DNA of 14,014 nucleotides from an uncultured Thermoguttaceae bacterium (GTDB lineage: Bacteria > Planctomycetota > Planctomycetia > Pirellulales > Thermoguttaceae): positions 1 through 14,014 of the forward strand of contig CAKVCP010000053.1 of NCBI GenBank assembly GCA_934725735.1, given 5' to 3'. The notes under the pieces were generated by a model, which worked only from the letters and a program-made list of their open reading frames with translations, made no database searches and had not been told where the DNA came from. How positions within the stretch are numbered: the stretch's first letter is position 1; each line of letters begins with the position of its first letter. Positions 1 to 6,029 of the stretch are shown piece after piece. A program made the position numbers and the translations under genes.

Positions 1-57
1 ACGCTGCTTCCGAAACTCATGTCCGGCGAGATCGACGTCTCAGCCGTTCAGCTTTAA
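1..57 (+). CDS. hsdS: Type I restriction enzyme specificity subunit HsdS, C-terminal end only
   Basis: An open frame enters at base 1 and stops at TAA 55-57. The 18 visible residues read TLLPKLMSGEIDVSAVQL, the typical tail of HsdS proteins, where a 'LLPKLMSGEI' helix ends the distal conserved region. HsdS gives the type I methylase and restriction complex its DNA target through two target-recognition domains. Everything upstream in this gene is outside the window. The stop overlaps by three bases the stop of the opposing hsdS' fragment (54-56 on the other strand), so the two genes meet tail to tail with no spacer. Family recognition rests on only 18 residues, but the convergent hsdS' fragment and the hsdR gene nearby support it strongly. 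Confidence 0.85.
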   Translation, partial: TLLPKLMSGEIDVSAVQL

Positions 58-533
58 GCCGCTAAATTATCGTTTATGGCAACATTGTTGTTGATTTTTT
101 CATCTATTGCATCGAGAATCGAAACAACCTTTTTCTGTGTTTCAATAGAGGGCAGCGGAACTTCAACATTTTTTAGGTCACCAATGGTTATTTGAGATTG
201 AGCCGATCCTGAGTCCAAATAACGGAGGTTGTTTTTTAGGAAATAGTAATACAGGTACTTTTTCAGAGCCACGCTTTCATCAACCAATACGGCAATTGAG
301 AGATTTGTTAAGAAACACGCACCAGGAGATAATTTGACATCACCAGTTCCTCCCACGCCTCGTGCGACAACAACAAGCTGCTGTTCGCCTATATTGCATT
401 CATCGCAATAGCCAACAACTCTATATCCACTAAATATCGGGTATTTCCCTTTGTCTGAGGACATTTTCTTATTGGGCATTTTCCCGTATTTCATCTCTGA
501 AAAGCTGCCCAGCGACCGTAATGTGTACTCCAT
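54..533 (-). CDS. hsdS' single-domain specificity fragment (likely silent or alternative recognition cassette)
   Basis: The product is 159 aa, where a complete HsdS is usually about 400 aa. Residues 1-130 form one whole target-recognition domain, including YPIFSGYRVVGYCDE, the glycine-rich VVVARGVGGTGDVKL and the hallmark end LDSGSAQSQITIGDLKNVEV with PLPSIETQKKV. Residues 137-159 (SILDAIDEKINNNVAINDNLAA) are the start of the conserved coiled-coil spacer, cut off by a stop. The usual distal tail is absent here but present in the opposing hsdS end at 1-57. ATG 533 lies 11 bases after the recombinase stop, with AGGA at 543-546 as a possible ribosome binding site, so it could be translated from the recombinase transcript. 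Base composition is about 41% GC by hand count, far below its neighbours, which suggests imported recognition-domain DNA. I read it as the storage copy of a phase-variable hsdS. A half-size subunit that is actually expressed is the alternative. Confidence 0.85.
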   Translation of the reverse strand: MEYTLRSLGSFSEMKYGKMPNKKMSSDKGKYPIFSGYRVVGYCDECNIGEQQLVVVARGVGGTGDVKLSPGACFLTNLSIAVLVDESVALKKYLYYYFLKNNLRYLDSGSAQSQITIGDLKNVEVPLPSIETQKKVVSILDAIDEKINNNVAINDNLAA

Positions 534-544
534 TTCAAACCATC

Positions 545-1546
545 CTATCCAATGAATTTTCTGTGCGCCAGCTTCACATTCTGCTGTTTCACCATCGCAT
601 AGTGCAAGGTGGTATCGATCTTTTTATGTCCCAAGAGTTGCTGGAGCTGTTCGATGGGCATCCCTTTTTCGATAGCGTTTGTCGCCATCGTTCTTCGGAA
701 CTTATGAGGGTGAACTTTTTCGAGGTTCATCCTTTTTCCGAGGGTTCTGAGGCGCGCTTCGACGCCGCCGATCATCAGGCGACGCCACGGCGCTTTCAGG
801 GAGACGAAGAGCGCGGGGGCGTCGTCGACCCGACTCGACAGATAATTCTGCAAATGAATTTTCGTCCGCGCGTCGAAGTATGCAAGGCGCTCTTTGCTCC
901 CTTTTCCAAAAACTAAACATTCTCGCTCCTGAAAATTCACGTCCGAACGATTCAGCGCGACAAGCTCCCCCACGCGCATACCAGACGACGCCAGCAGGTC
1001 GATCATCGCCAAATCGCGCGGCGTCGCGCACGCGTCCCGCAACTCTTCAAGCGTCTCGTCCCCGTACGTCTCCTTTACCCTCTGCGCCCCCTTCACCTTC
1101 TTAATCCTCCGCACCGGACTCTTCACGACGTAGTCTTCGTCCTCAAGCCACCGGAAAAAGCTCGAAAGAACGCGCCGGATATTGTCGAGCGTCCCACGAC
1201 TCGCGCCGCGTTCCTCACCGTACCGCGTCAGATATTCCCGCACGTCCTCCGTCGTTACCTCACCCGCGCTCTTGCCCATTCCTTCGAGCGCGCGCCCGAT
1301 CGTCGACTCATAATACCGAAGCGTCTTCTCCGACGCCCCCTCTAGACGCTTCGCCTCCAGAAAGAGACGCGCGTGATCCGCGCCCCCCGCGTCCTCTCGC
1401 TCCGCCTCGCGCCCCCCGCGCTTGCGCACCTCGTAACGCGACGCTACGCGCCTTACCGCCAACTCCAACTCTCGCGCGTCTAGCCCAGCTATCCCCGTTA
1501 TCCCCGCGACTTCCGCCATGATTTCTCGGATCATTCGTTCGCGCAT
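545..1546 (-). CDS. Tyrosine recombinase/integrase (XerC/D-like), probable hsdS inversion enzyme
   Basis: The product is 333 aa. Residues about 55-150 form the SAM-like core-binding domain (ARLFLEAKRLEGASEKTLRYY). Residues about 160-330 form the catalytic domain. The full active set is visible: R191 in SSGMRVGEL, K215 in FGKGSKERL, H281 and R284 in HPHKFRRT, H307 in LLGHKK and nucleophile Y316 in DTTLHYAMV. It should cut and rejoin DNA through a 3'-phosphotyrosine link. The ATG at 1546 has TAGGAG just upstream (1553-1558). The gene lies between hsdS' and hsdR, reads toward hsdS' and ends 11 bases before it, the usual place for the recombinase of an inverting type I system. There is no tRNA or other prophage gene nearby. 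The last 60 codons or so (545-720) are nearer 46% GC, while the upstream two thirds are about 62%, so the gene may be mosaic. Its substrate sites are an inference. Confidence 0.93.
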   Translation of the reverse strand: MRERMIREIMAEVAGITGIAGLDARELELAVRRVASRYEVRKRGGREAEREDAGGADHARLFLEAKRLEGASEKTLRYYESTIGRALEGMGKSAGEVTTEDVREYLTRYGEERGASRGTLDNIRRVLSSFFRWLEDEDYVVKSPVRRIKKVKGAQRVKETYGDETLEELRDACATPRDLAMIDLLASSGMRVGELVALNRSDVNFQERECLVFGKGSKERLAYFDARTKIHLQNYLSSRVDDAPALFVSLKAPWRRLMIGGVEARLRTLGKRMNLEKVHPHKFRRTMATNAIEKGMPIEQLQQLLGHKKIDTTLHYAMVKQQNVKLAHRKFIG

Positions 1547-1576
1547 CTTTCGTCTCCTAACTTCCTAAATGACGGT

Positions 1577-1605
1577 ATCATAACGTTTTAGCGGCGACGA
1601 TTGAA
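1577..1605 (-). promoter_or_regulatory. Candidate promoter for the recombinase-hsdS' unit
   Basis: On the minus strand TTCAAT (1600-1605) and TATGAT (1577-1582) are separated by 17 bases, about 30 bases upstream of the recombinase ATG. The -10 matches the sigma-70 consensus at five of six bases, while the -35 is weak. The element sits back to back with the hsdR promoter candidate. It was found by eye only. Confidence 0.35.
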
Positions 1606-1647
1606 CATAAAAAACGCGGCGATTTGACGATTTCTAATCCGAAGGTG

Positions 1648-1676
1648 TTGTATTTTTTCGAAAAGCGTGGTTTAAT
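1648..1676 (+). promoter_or_regulatory. Candidate hsdR promoter
   Basis: TTGTAT (1648-1653) and TTTAAT (1671-1676) have a 17-base spacer. Transcription would then begin near 1683 and give a leader of about 75 bases before the preferred hsdR start at 1759. A second possible pair, TTGACG at 1624-1629 with TTGTAT at 1648-1653 (18-base spacer), overlaps it. Either choice makes the upstream in-frame TTG at 1624 an unlikely start. Confidence 0.4.
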
Positions 1677-1683
1677 AAGCCCA

Positions 1684-1711
1684 AGACGCGCGGAAAAGAG
1701 TCTGCGCGTCT
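1684..1711 (+). other. Hairpin in the hsdR leader
   Basis: AGACGCGC (1684-1691) and GCGCGTCT (1704-1711) form a perfect 8-base-pair stem around a 12-base loop. The hairpin would stand at the very 5' end of an hsdR message starting near 1683. It has no following run of T, so it is not a normal terminator. It could protect the transcript or be a protein-binding dyad. Confidence 0.4.
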
Positions 1712-1746
1712 CTCTATTCTTAACGCCTAGGGGAGATTCGCAGATT

Positions 1747-1750
1747 GGAG
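1747..1750 (+). promoter_or_regulatory. Ribosome binding site that fixes the hsdR start
   Basis: GGAG at 1747-1750 lies eight bases before ATG 1759. No comparable site precedes the in-frame TTG at 1624, and the extra 45 residues it would add resemble nothing in HsdR. This decides the start at 1759. Confidence 0.65.
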
Positions 1751-1758
1751 ATTTCGGA

Positions 1759-4700
1759 ATGACGCCCTCGGAAAACGCTCTACGCTTGAGCTCGGACGAT
1801 TCTTTCGACGAAGAAAAGTATGAAAACGCCGTCGTCGAGTTGCTGGTAAAGACGGGGTACAAACGCGTTGACGGCGCAAATATTGACCGAGAACCGAACG
1901 AACCCTTCTATCTCAAAGAATTAATGGATCAGATCAAACTTCTGAACCCAAGGCTTCCGCGCGACGTCCATACTAAAGCTCTCGAAAAGTTGCGAAATAT
2001 CGAAGGCGCGACGCTCGTTCAGAAAAACAAGAGCTTCATGGATTATCTACAGAACGGCGTGCCCGTGTCCTATCTTCTCACTGGCGAAGAGCGCTCCGAT
2101 TTCGTTTATCTCGTCGACTTCAAGAACCCGGAGAATAACTCCTTCGTCGTCTCCAGGCAATTCGTCTTCAAAGATAAGAGCAATCGCCGATTCGACGTCG
2201 TCCTCTTCGTCAACGGGCTCCCTCTCGTCGCGATCGAGCTTAAATCCCCGTCGCGCGACGAAACCGACGCGTCTAAAGCGTACCTTCAGCTTCGGAACTA
2301 TATGAAGGATCTCCCGAAATTCTTCGTCTACAACGCGATCTGCGTTATGAGCGATATGTCGATCTCCAAAGCGGGGACGATCACCTCTTCCGAAGATCGC
2401 TTCATGGAGTGGAAGACGAAAGACGGAAAGCGCGAAGGCTACAGGATTTCGCAGTTCGACGTCTTCTTTGAGGGACTCTTCGACAAGTCGCGTTTTCTCG
2501 ATATTCTCAAAAATTTTCTCTGCTTCTCCTGCGACGGGGTCAACGAGTCGAAGATTCTCGCGGGTTATCACCAGTATTACGCGGTTCGCCGCGCGATCGG
2601 CAAAACGGTCGAGGCGATGAACACGGACGGAAAAGGGGGCGTCTTCTGGCACACGCAAGGGAGCGGAAAATCCCTCTCGATGGTCTTCTACGCGCATCTT
2701 CTTCAAGAGGCGGTCGACTCCCCGACGATCGTCGTCCTCACCGACCGGAACGATTTGGACAATCAGCTCTTCGGACAGTTCGCCAAATGCCGCGATTTCC
2801 TGCGTCAAGACCCAGAGCAGGCGAAGAGCCGAGCGCATCTGCGCGAATTGCTCGAAGGTCGTCGAAGGAACGGAATCTTCTTCACGACGATGCAGAAATT
2901 CACGGATTCCGACGAACCGCTTTCGGAACGGCGCAATATCGTCGTCATGGCGGACGAAGCGCACCGCGGTCAGTACGGACTCGCCGAGAGGTACGTGACG
3001 ACGACGAACGAGGACGGGAGGGAGAATACGAAACGCGTCGTCGGCGCCGCGCGGCAAGTGCGCAATAGCTTGCCGAACGCCACCTATATCGGCTTCACGG
3101 GAACCCCGATCTCGACGCGCGACCGATGCACGCGCGAAGTTTTCGGGGACTATATCGACGTCTACGACATGTCCCGCGCCGTGAAAGACGGGGCGACTCT
3201 GCCGATCTACTACGAAAGCCGCATGGTGAAGCTCGGACTCGACGACGAGACGTTGAAGCTTCTCGACGACGAATACGACGCCTTCGCGATGGAGGCGGAC
3301 GAGACGGTCGTCGAGAAGAGCAAACGTTCCCTCGGGAATCTCGAATCGATCCTCGGCGCGGACGGAACGATTAACTCCCTTGTCGACGATATTCTCGAAC
3401 ATTATGAGAATTATCGCGAAGAGCTCCTTACCGGCAAGGCGCTGATCGTCGCGTATTCGCGCAAGGTCGCGATGAAGATCTATCGGCGGATCCTTGAGCT
3501 TCGCCCCGATTGGACGGAAAAGGTCGCCGTCGTCATGACGGAGAACAACTCCGATCCGGAGGATTGGCGCGAGATCGTCGGAGACAAACGGCGTCGCGAC
3601 GAATTGGCGCGGCAATTTAAGGACGACAAGGCGCCGCTGAAGATCGCGATCGTCGTCGACATGTGGCTCACGGGCTTCGACGTTCCTTCGTTGGCGACGA
3701 TGTACGTCTATAAGCCGATGAGCGGGCACAACTTGATGCAGGCGATAGCGCGGGTCAATCGCGTTTTTCGGGACAAAGAAGGAGGGCTCGTCGTCGACTA
3801 TATCGGGCTCGCCGCCGCGCTCAGACGCGCGATGAAAGACTATTCAAGAGAGGATCAAGACGCCTTTGGCGACCCCAACGTCGCGGAGATCTCCTATCCT
3901 CAGTTCAAGGAGAAACTCGCCCTCTGCCGCGAACTTTTCCGCGGGTACGACTACTCCGAATTTATGAAAGTCGACGGTTCGAGCGAGTCGAGTTTGACTC
4001 AGGGGAAGATCATCTCGGGGGCGGCGGATTATATGTTCGCGCCCGAGAGGAAGGAGACGCGTGAGAAATTCCTGAAGGAGGCGCGCTTGATGAAGCAGGC
4101 GCTCTCCCTCTGTTCGTCGGTCGCGAACGAGCCGGAACGCGTCGAGGCGGGGTTCTTTAACGCGACGCGCGTAATTTTGACGCGCGTCTCATACGGCGCG
4201 ACGGGGAATAAAATAGCGTGCTCTCAGCGCAGCTCGCGCCTCGACGAACTCATTAAAGAATGTGTTAAGTGCGACGGCGTCCTGAGCGTCTACGCCGATT
4301 TCGGCGGCAATAAAGGCTTCTCCCTCTTCGACCCGAAATTTCTCGAAGAGATTCGCAAAATGAAGAAGAAGAACCTGGCCTTCGAGACCCTCAAGAAAAT
4401 CGTCTCCGATCAGGTCAAAAGCTATCGGCGAACGAATCTCGTTAAATCGAAGAAGTTCAGCGATATCATGCAGGAGGCCGTCAATAAGTACGTCAACGGG
4501 CAGATTACGAACGAACAGGTGATCGAAAGGCTCGTCGAACTCGCCAAGGAGCTCATGGAGGAGGGAGAAAAAGGGAAGGAGCTTGGACTGACTTCCGAGG
4601 AGCTCGCTTTTTACGACGCCCTCTCCAAACCCGAAAATATCAACGACTTTTGTACGAACGAACAGCTTATAGCGCTCACAAAAGAGCTTACTCAAACGCT

Positions 4701-4884
4701 CAGAATGAACCGAACCCTCGATTGGAATAAGAAAAAATCCGCCCAGGCCAAGATGAGGAGGGCTGTGAAGAAATTGTTAAATAAGTACGATTACCCGCCG
4801 GGAAACCGGGAAGACGCGCTCGTTTCGGTCATGGAGCAATGCCGACTCATGGACGACGGCGCGGAGACGGAGGATTTCGCCTAG
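1759..4884 (+). CDS. hsdR: Type I restriction enzyme, DNA translocase/endonuclease subunit HsdR
   Basis: The product is 1041 aa from the ATG at 1759, a normal length for HsdR. The N-terminal nuclease domain shows the PD-(D/E)xK pattern, with D146 in RRFDVVLFVN and E160-L-K162 in LVAIELKSP. The SF2 motor follows: Walker A HTQGSGKS (298-305), DEAH box VVMADEAHRGQYG (D399-H402), GFTGTP (445-450), MWLTGFDVPS (635-644) and the arginine motif QAIARVNRVF (661-670). The C-terminal helical region, about 790-1041, ends with KMRRAVKKLLNKYDYPP and fits the DUF3387-type HsdR end that contacts the methylase core. All catalytic residues are present, so the subunit looks active. It would bind HsdM2S, pump DNA past the complex and cut far from the recognition site. 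It is transcribed away from the recombinase, which fits hsdR having its own promoter. A switch in HsdS specificity would redirect both methylation and this cutting activity. Confidence 0.95.
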   Translation: MTPSENALRLSSDDSFDEEKYENAVVELLVKTGYKRVDGANIDREPNEPFYLKELMDQIKLLNPRLPRDVHTKALEKLRNIEGATLVQKNKSFMDYLQNGVPVSYLLTGEERSDFVYLVDFKNPENNSFVVSRQFVFKDKSNRRFDVVLFVNGLPLVAIELKSPSRDETDASKAYLQLRNYMKDLPKFFVYNAICVMSDMSISKAGTITSSEDRFMEWKTKDGKREGYRISQFDVFFEGLFDKSRFLDILKNFLCFSCDGVNESKILAGYHQYYAVRRAIGKTVEAMNTDGKGGVFWHTQGSGKSLSMVFYAHLLQEAVDSPTIVVLTDRNDLDNQLFGQFAKCRDFLRQDPEQAKSRAHLRELLEGRRRNGIFFTTMQKFTDSDEPLSERRNIVVMADEAHRGQYGLAERYVTTTNEDGRENTKRVVGAARQVRNSLPNATYIGFTGTPISTRDRCTREVFGDYIDVYDMSRAVKDGATLPIYYESRMVKLGLDDETLKLLDDEYDAFAMEADETVVEKSKRSLGNLESILGADGTINSLVDDILEHYENYREELLTGKALIVAYSRKVAMKIYRRILELRPDWTEKVAVVMTENNSDPEDWREIVGDKRRRDELARQFKDDKAPLKIAIVVDMWLTGFDVPSLATMYVYKPMSGHNLMQAIARVNRVFRDKEGGLVVDYIGLAAALRRAMKDYSREDQDAFGDPNVAEISYPQFKEKLALCRELFRGYDYSEFMKVDGSSESSLTQGKIISGAADYMFAPERKETREKFLKEARLMKQALSLCSSVANEPERVEAGFFNATRVILTRVSYGATGNKIACSQRSSRLDELIKECVKCDGVLSVYADFGGNKGFSLFDPKFLEEIRKMKKKNLAFETLKKIVSDQVKSYRRTNLVKSKKFSDIMQEAVNKYVNGQITNEQVIERLVELAKELMEEGEKGKELGLTSEELAFYDALSKPENINDFCTNEQLIALTKELTQTLRMNRTLDWNKKKSAQAKMRRAVKKLLNKYDYPPGNREDALVSVMEQCRLMDDGAETEDFA

Positions 4885-4953
4885 TCCGTCGCGAGGATGA
4901 AGGAGCGCCCCTTGTATTTCACGGGGCCCCATACCGCGCCGTTGAAAATCCCC

Positions 4954-4976
4954 TATACTGGAGAGGAAGCGCTTCC
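4954..4976 (+). promoter_or_regulatory. Possible -10 box and 12-base palindrome upstream of the phosphatase gene
   Basis: TATACT (4954-4959) resembles a -10 box, and GGAAGCGCTTCC (4965-4976) is a perfect palindrome starting six bases further on, a place where a repressor could act. No good -35 is seen at normal spacing. The pair lies in the 206-base gap between hsdR and the phosphatase gene, where I see no other gene. It is speculative. Confidence 0.25.
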
Positions 4977-5090
4977 CTGAGAATTGCGATCGACGCGGAG
5001 TCGGAAGGGAAGAAGCGGAAGAATCGGCGCTCAGGCGTTTGGAAAGTTGGGGCCGCGCCCTGTTAAGACGAGACGGAGGAATATCGAATC

Positions 5091-5558
5091 ATGGTTAATT
5101 TGCTCTTCGTATGCCACGGGAATATCTGCCGCAGTCCGATGGCGGAATTCGTGATGAAGCGTCTCGTGAGCGACGCGGGGCTCGACGCCTCCTTCCACAT
5201 CGAATCCGCCGCGCTTAGAGACGACGAGCTCGGATCCCCCGTGCATCGCGGCACGCGCCGCGTCCTCGAAAAGCGCGGGATCTCCTGCGACGGAAAGACC
5301 GCGCGAAAGGTCGTTCGAAAGGATTACGACGTATTCGATCTCATCGTCGGAATGGATCATGAAAACGAGATGGATATGCGCTCTTTCTTCAACGGCGACC
5401 CCGAGAATAAATGCCGCCTTCTCCTCTCCTTCGCCGGTTCCAATCGCGTCGTCTCCGATCCCTGGTATCACGGCGACTTCGAGAAGACCTACGCCGACGT
5501 CGTCAAAGGGTGCGAAGCGCTCCTCGAATACTGCAAAAAGAACTACTTAAACCGCTAA
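5091..5558 (+). CDS. Low-molecular-weight protein tyrosine phosphatase
   Basis: The product is 155 aa, standard for the family. The N-terminal P-loop is VCHGNICRS, with nucleophile C8 and R14 in the C-x5-R-S pattern. The general acid D123 lies in the conserved DPWY motif (123-126, VSDPWYHGDF). The enzyme hydrolyses phosphotyrosine, or arginine phosphate in some relatives, through a cysteinyl-phosphate intermediate in the cytoplasm. No signal peptide is present. GGAGGA (5075-5080) sits ten bases before the ATG. In bacteria such enzymes often work beside a tyrosine kinase of exopolysaccharide export, but no such kinase or export gene is in this window, so its substrate here is unknown. The gene stands alone, 206 bases after hsdR, and ends in a strong terminator. 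I see no reason to tie it to the restriction system. Confidence 0.92.
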   Translation: MVNLLFVCHGNICRSPMAEFVMKRLVSDAGLDASFHIESAALRDDELGSPVHRGTRRVLEKRGISCDGKTARKVVRKDYDVFDLIVGMDHENEMDMRSFFNGDPENKCRLLLSFAGSNRVVSDPWYHGDFEKTYADVVKGCEALLEYCKKNYLNR

Positions 5559-5576
5559 TCTGCCGAAACGTCAACA

Positions 5577-5626
5577 AAAAAAGACGCTCCGTCCCCCAGT
5601 ATTCGAGGGTCGCGAGCGTCTTTTTT
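5577..5626. terminator. Bidirectional intrinsic terminator after the phosphatase gene
   Basis: A perfect 13-base-pair inverted repeat runs from AAAAAAGACGCTC (5577-5589) to GAGCGTCTTTTTT (5614-5626), with a 24-base loop. The six T on the plus strand and six A on the left arm make it work in both directions. It starts 19 bases after the phosphatase stop. Confidence 0.88.
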
Positions 5627-5646
5627 CCAAAATATTTTTAGACTCA

Positions 5647-5680
5647 TTTTTTGTCAAAAAAGAGTAAGCTGAGATATATA
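5647..5680 (+). promoter_or_regulatory. Orphan promoter-like element inside a palindrome
   Basis: TTGTCA (5651-5656) and TATATA (5675-5680) are 18 bases apart, a fair sigma-70 pair. The -35 lies inside the perfect dyad TTTTTTG-T-CAAAAAA (5647-5661). No gene starts within the next 300 bases, so it would give either a long VWA leader or a small RNA. Confidence 0.3.
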
Positions 5681-5734
5681 AAGGATTTGCGGCGCGTGTC
5701 GAACAACGCGTTAATTTTGTCTTCGAAATTTTTT

Positions 5735-5755
5735 GAGCCCTGTTTTTTCGGGCTC
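5735..5755 (+). other. Small hairpin in intergenic region
   Basis: GAGCCC (5735-5740) pairs with GGGCTC (5750-5755) across a T-rich nine-base loop. It lies about 50 bases downstream of the orphan promoter-like element. No T run follows, so it does not look like a terminator. Confidence 0.35.
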
Positions 5756-5906
5756 CGACGCGTCGACCTTACGATTAAGAGGTCAACCGCCCCTTCGACG
5801 TCTGCGCGTCCCTATCGTTATACCTCCTTTTTTCCCGAGTGAAACCGATTTTTTCTTTCAAGAATAACCTAGGACTTTTCGTGTCCGTTGTGAGGGGCTC
5901 TTTCCC

Positions 5907-5934
5907 TTGACTTGATAGAAATACCGCATAAATT
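5907..5934 (+). promoter_or_regulatory. Candidate promoter for the VWA-TM2 unit
   Basis: TTGACT (5907-5912) and TAAATT (5929-5934) are spaced by 16 bases. The -35 matches consensus at five of six positions. Transcription would start about 90 bases before the GTG at 6030. Confidence 0.35.
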
Positions 5935-6014
5935 AAAAATAGAAACGAGTATTCTATCGTTTTGCCGTCGTTTATTTTACTCAATTCATGGCGCTCTGCG
6001 CCTCGCTCATTTTT

Positions 6015-6021
6015 AGAGGAG
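6015..6021 (+). promoter_or_regulatory. Ribosome binding site that decides the VWA start
   Basis: AGAGGAG (6015-6021) sits eight bases before GTG 6030. The in-frame ATG at 5988 has no such site and would place this sequence inside the coding region, so GTG 6030 is the better start. Confidence 0.7.
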
Positions 6022-6029
6022 ACATAGGC

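Larger units (their letters stand above)
5627..6029. other. Gene-free AT-richer intergenic region
   Basis: About 400 bases lie between the phosphatase terminator and the VWA start. Short open frames here (for example from TTG 5651, or leftward from TTG 5984) lack ribosome binding sites and recognisable sequence. The region contains two promoter-like pairs and one hairpin, listed separately. No tRNA or repeat family is seen. Confidence 0.55.

Noticed and set aside
545..1546. Recombinase as the integrase of a prophage that also carries the portal-like gene
   Set aside because: They are about 5.6 kb apart with hsdR, a phosphatase gene and several ordinary genes between, no att-like direct repeats or tRNA were noticed, and the hsdS context gives a better explanation for the recombinase.
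2047..3729. Very long open frame (560 aa) on the minus strand inside hsdR
   Set aside because: It is a shadow of hsdR produced by the GC-rich, C/G-ending codon use. The plus-strand frame carries all the HsdR motifs and the minus translation matches nothing known.
4839..5066. 75-aa frame overlapping the end of hsdR and the following gap
   Set aside because: It overlaps hsdR by 46 bases, has no ribosome binding site of note and no recognisable sequence.
5651..5842. 63-aa plus-strand frame starting at TTG in the intergenic region, with a 69-aa minus-strand frame at 5775-5984
   Set aside because: Both depend on TTG starts, lack ribosome binding sites and have basic, low-information sequence. 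The region looks noncoding.
5988..6029. Upstream ATG start for the VWA protein
   Set aside because: The 14 extra codons contain the AGAGGAG ribosome binding site for GTG 6030, and the VWA fold begins right after that GTG.
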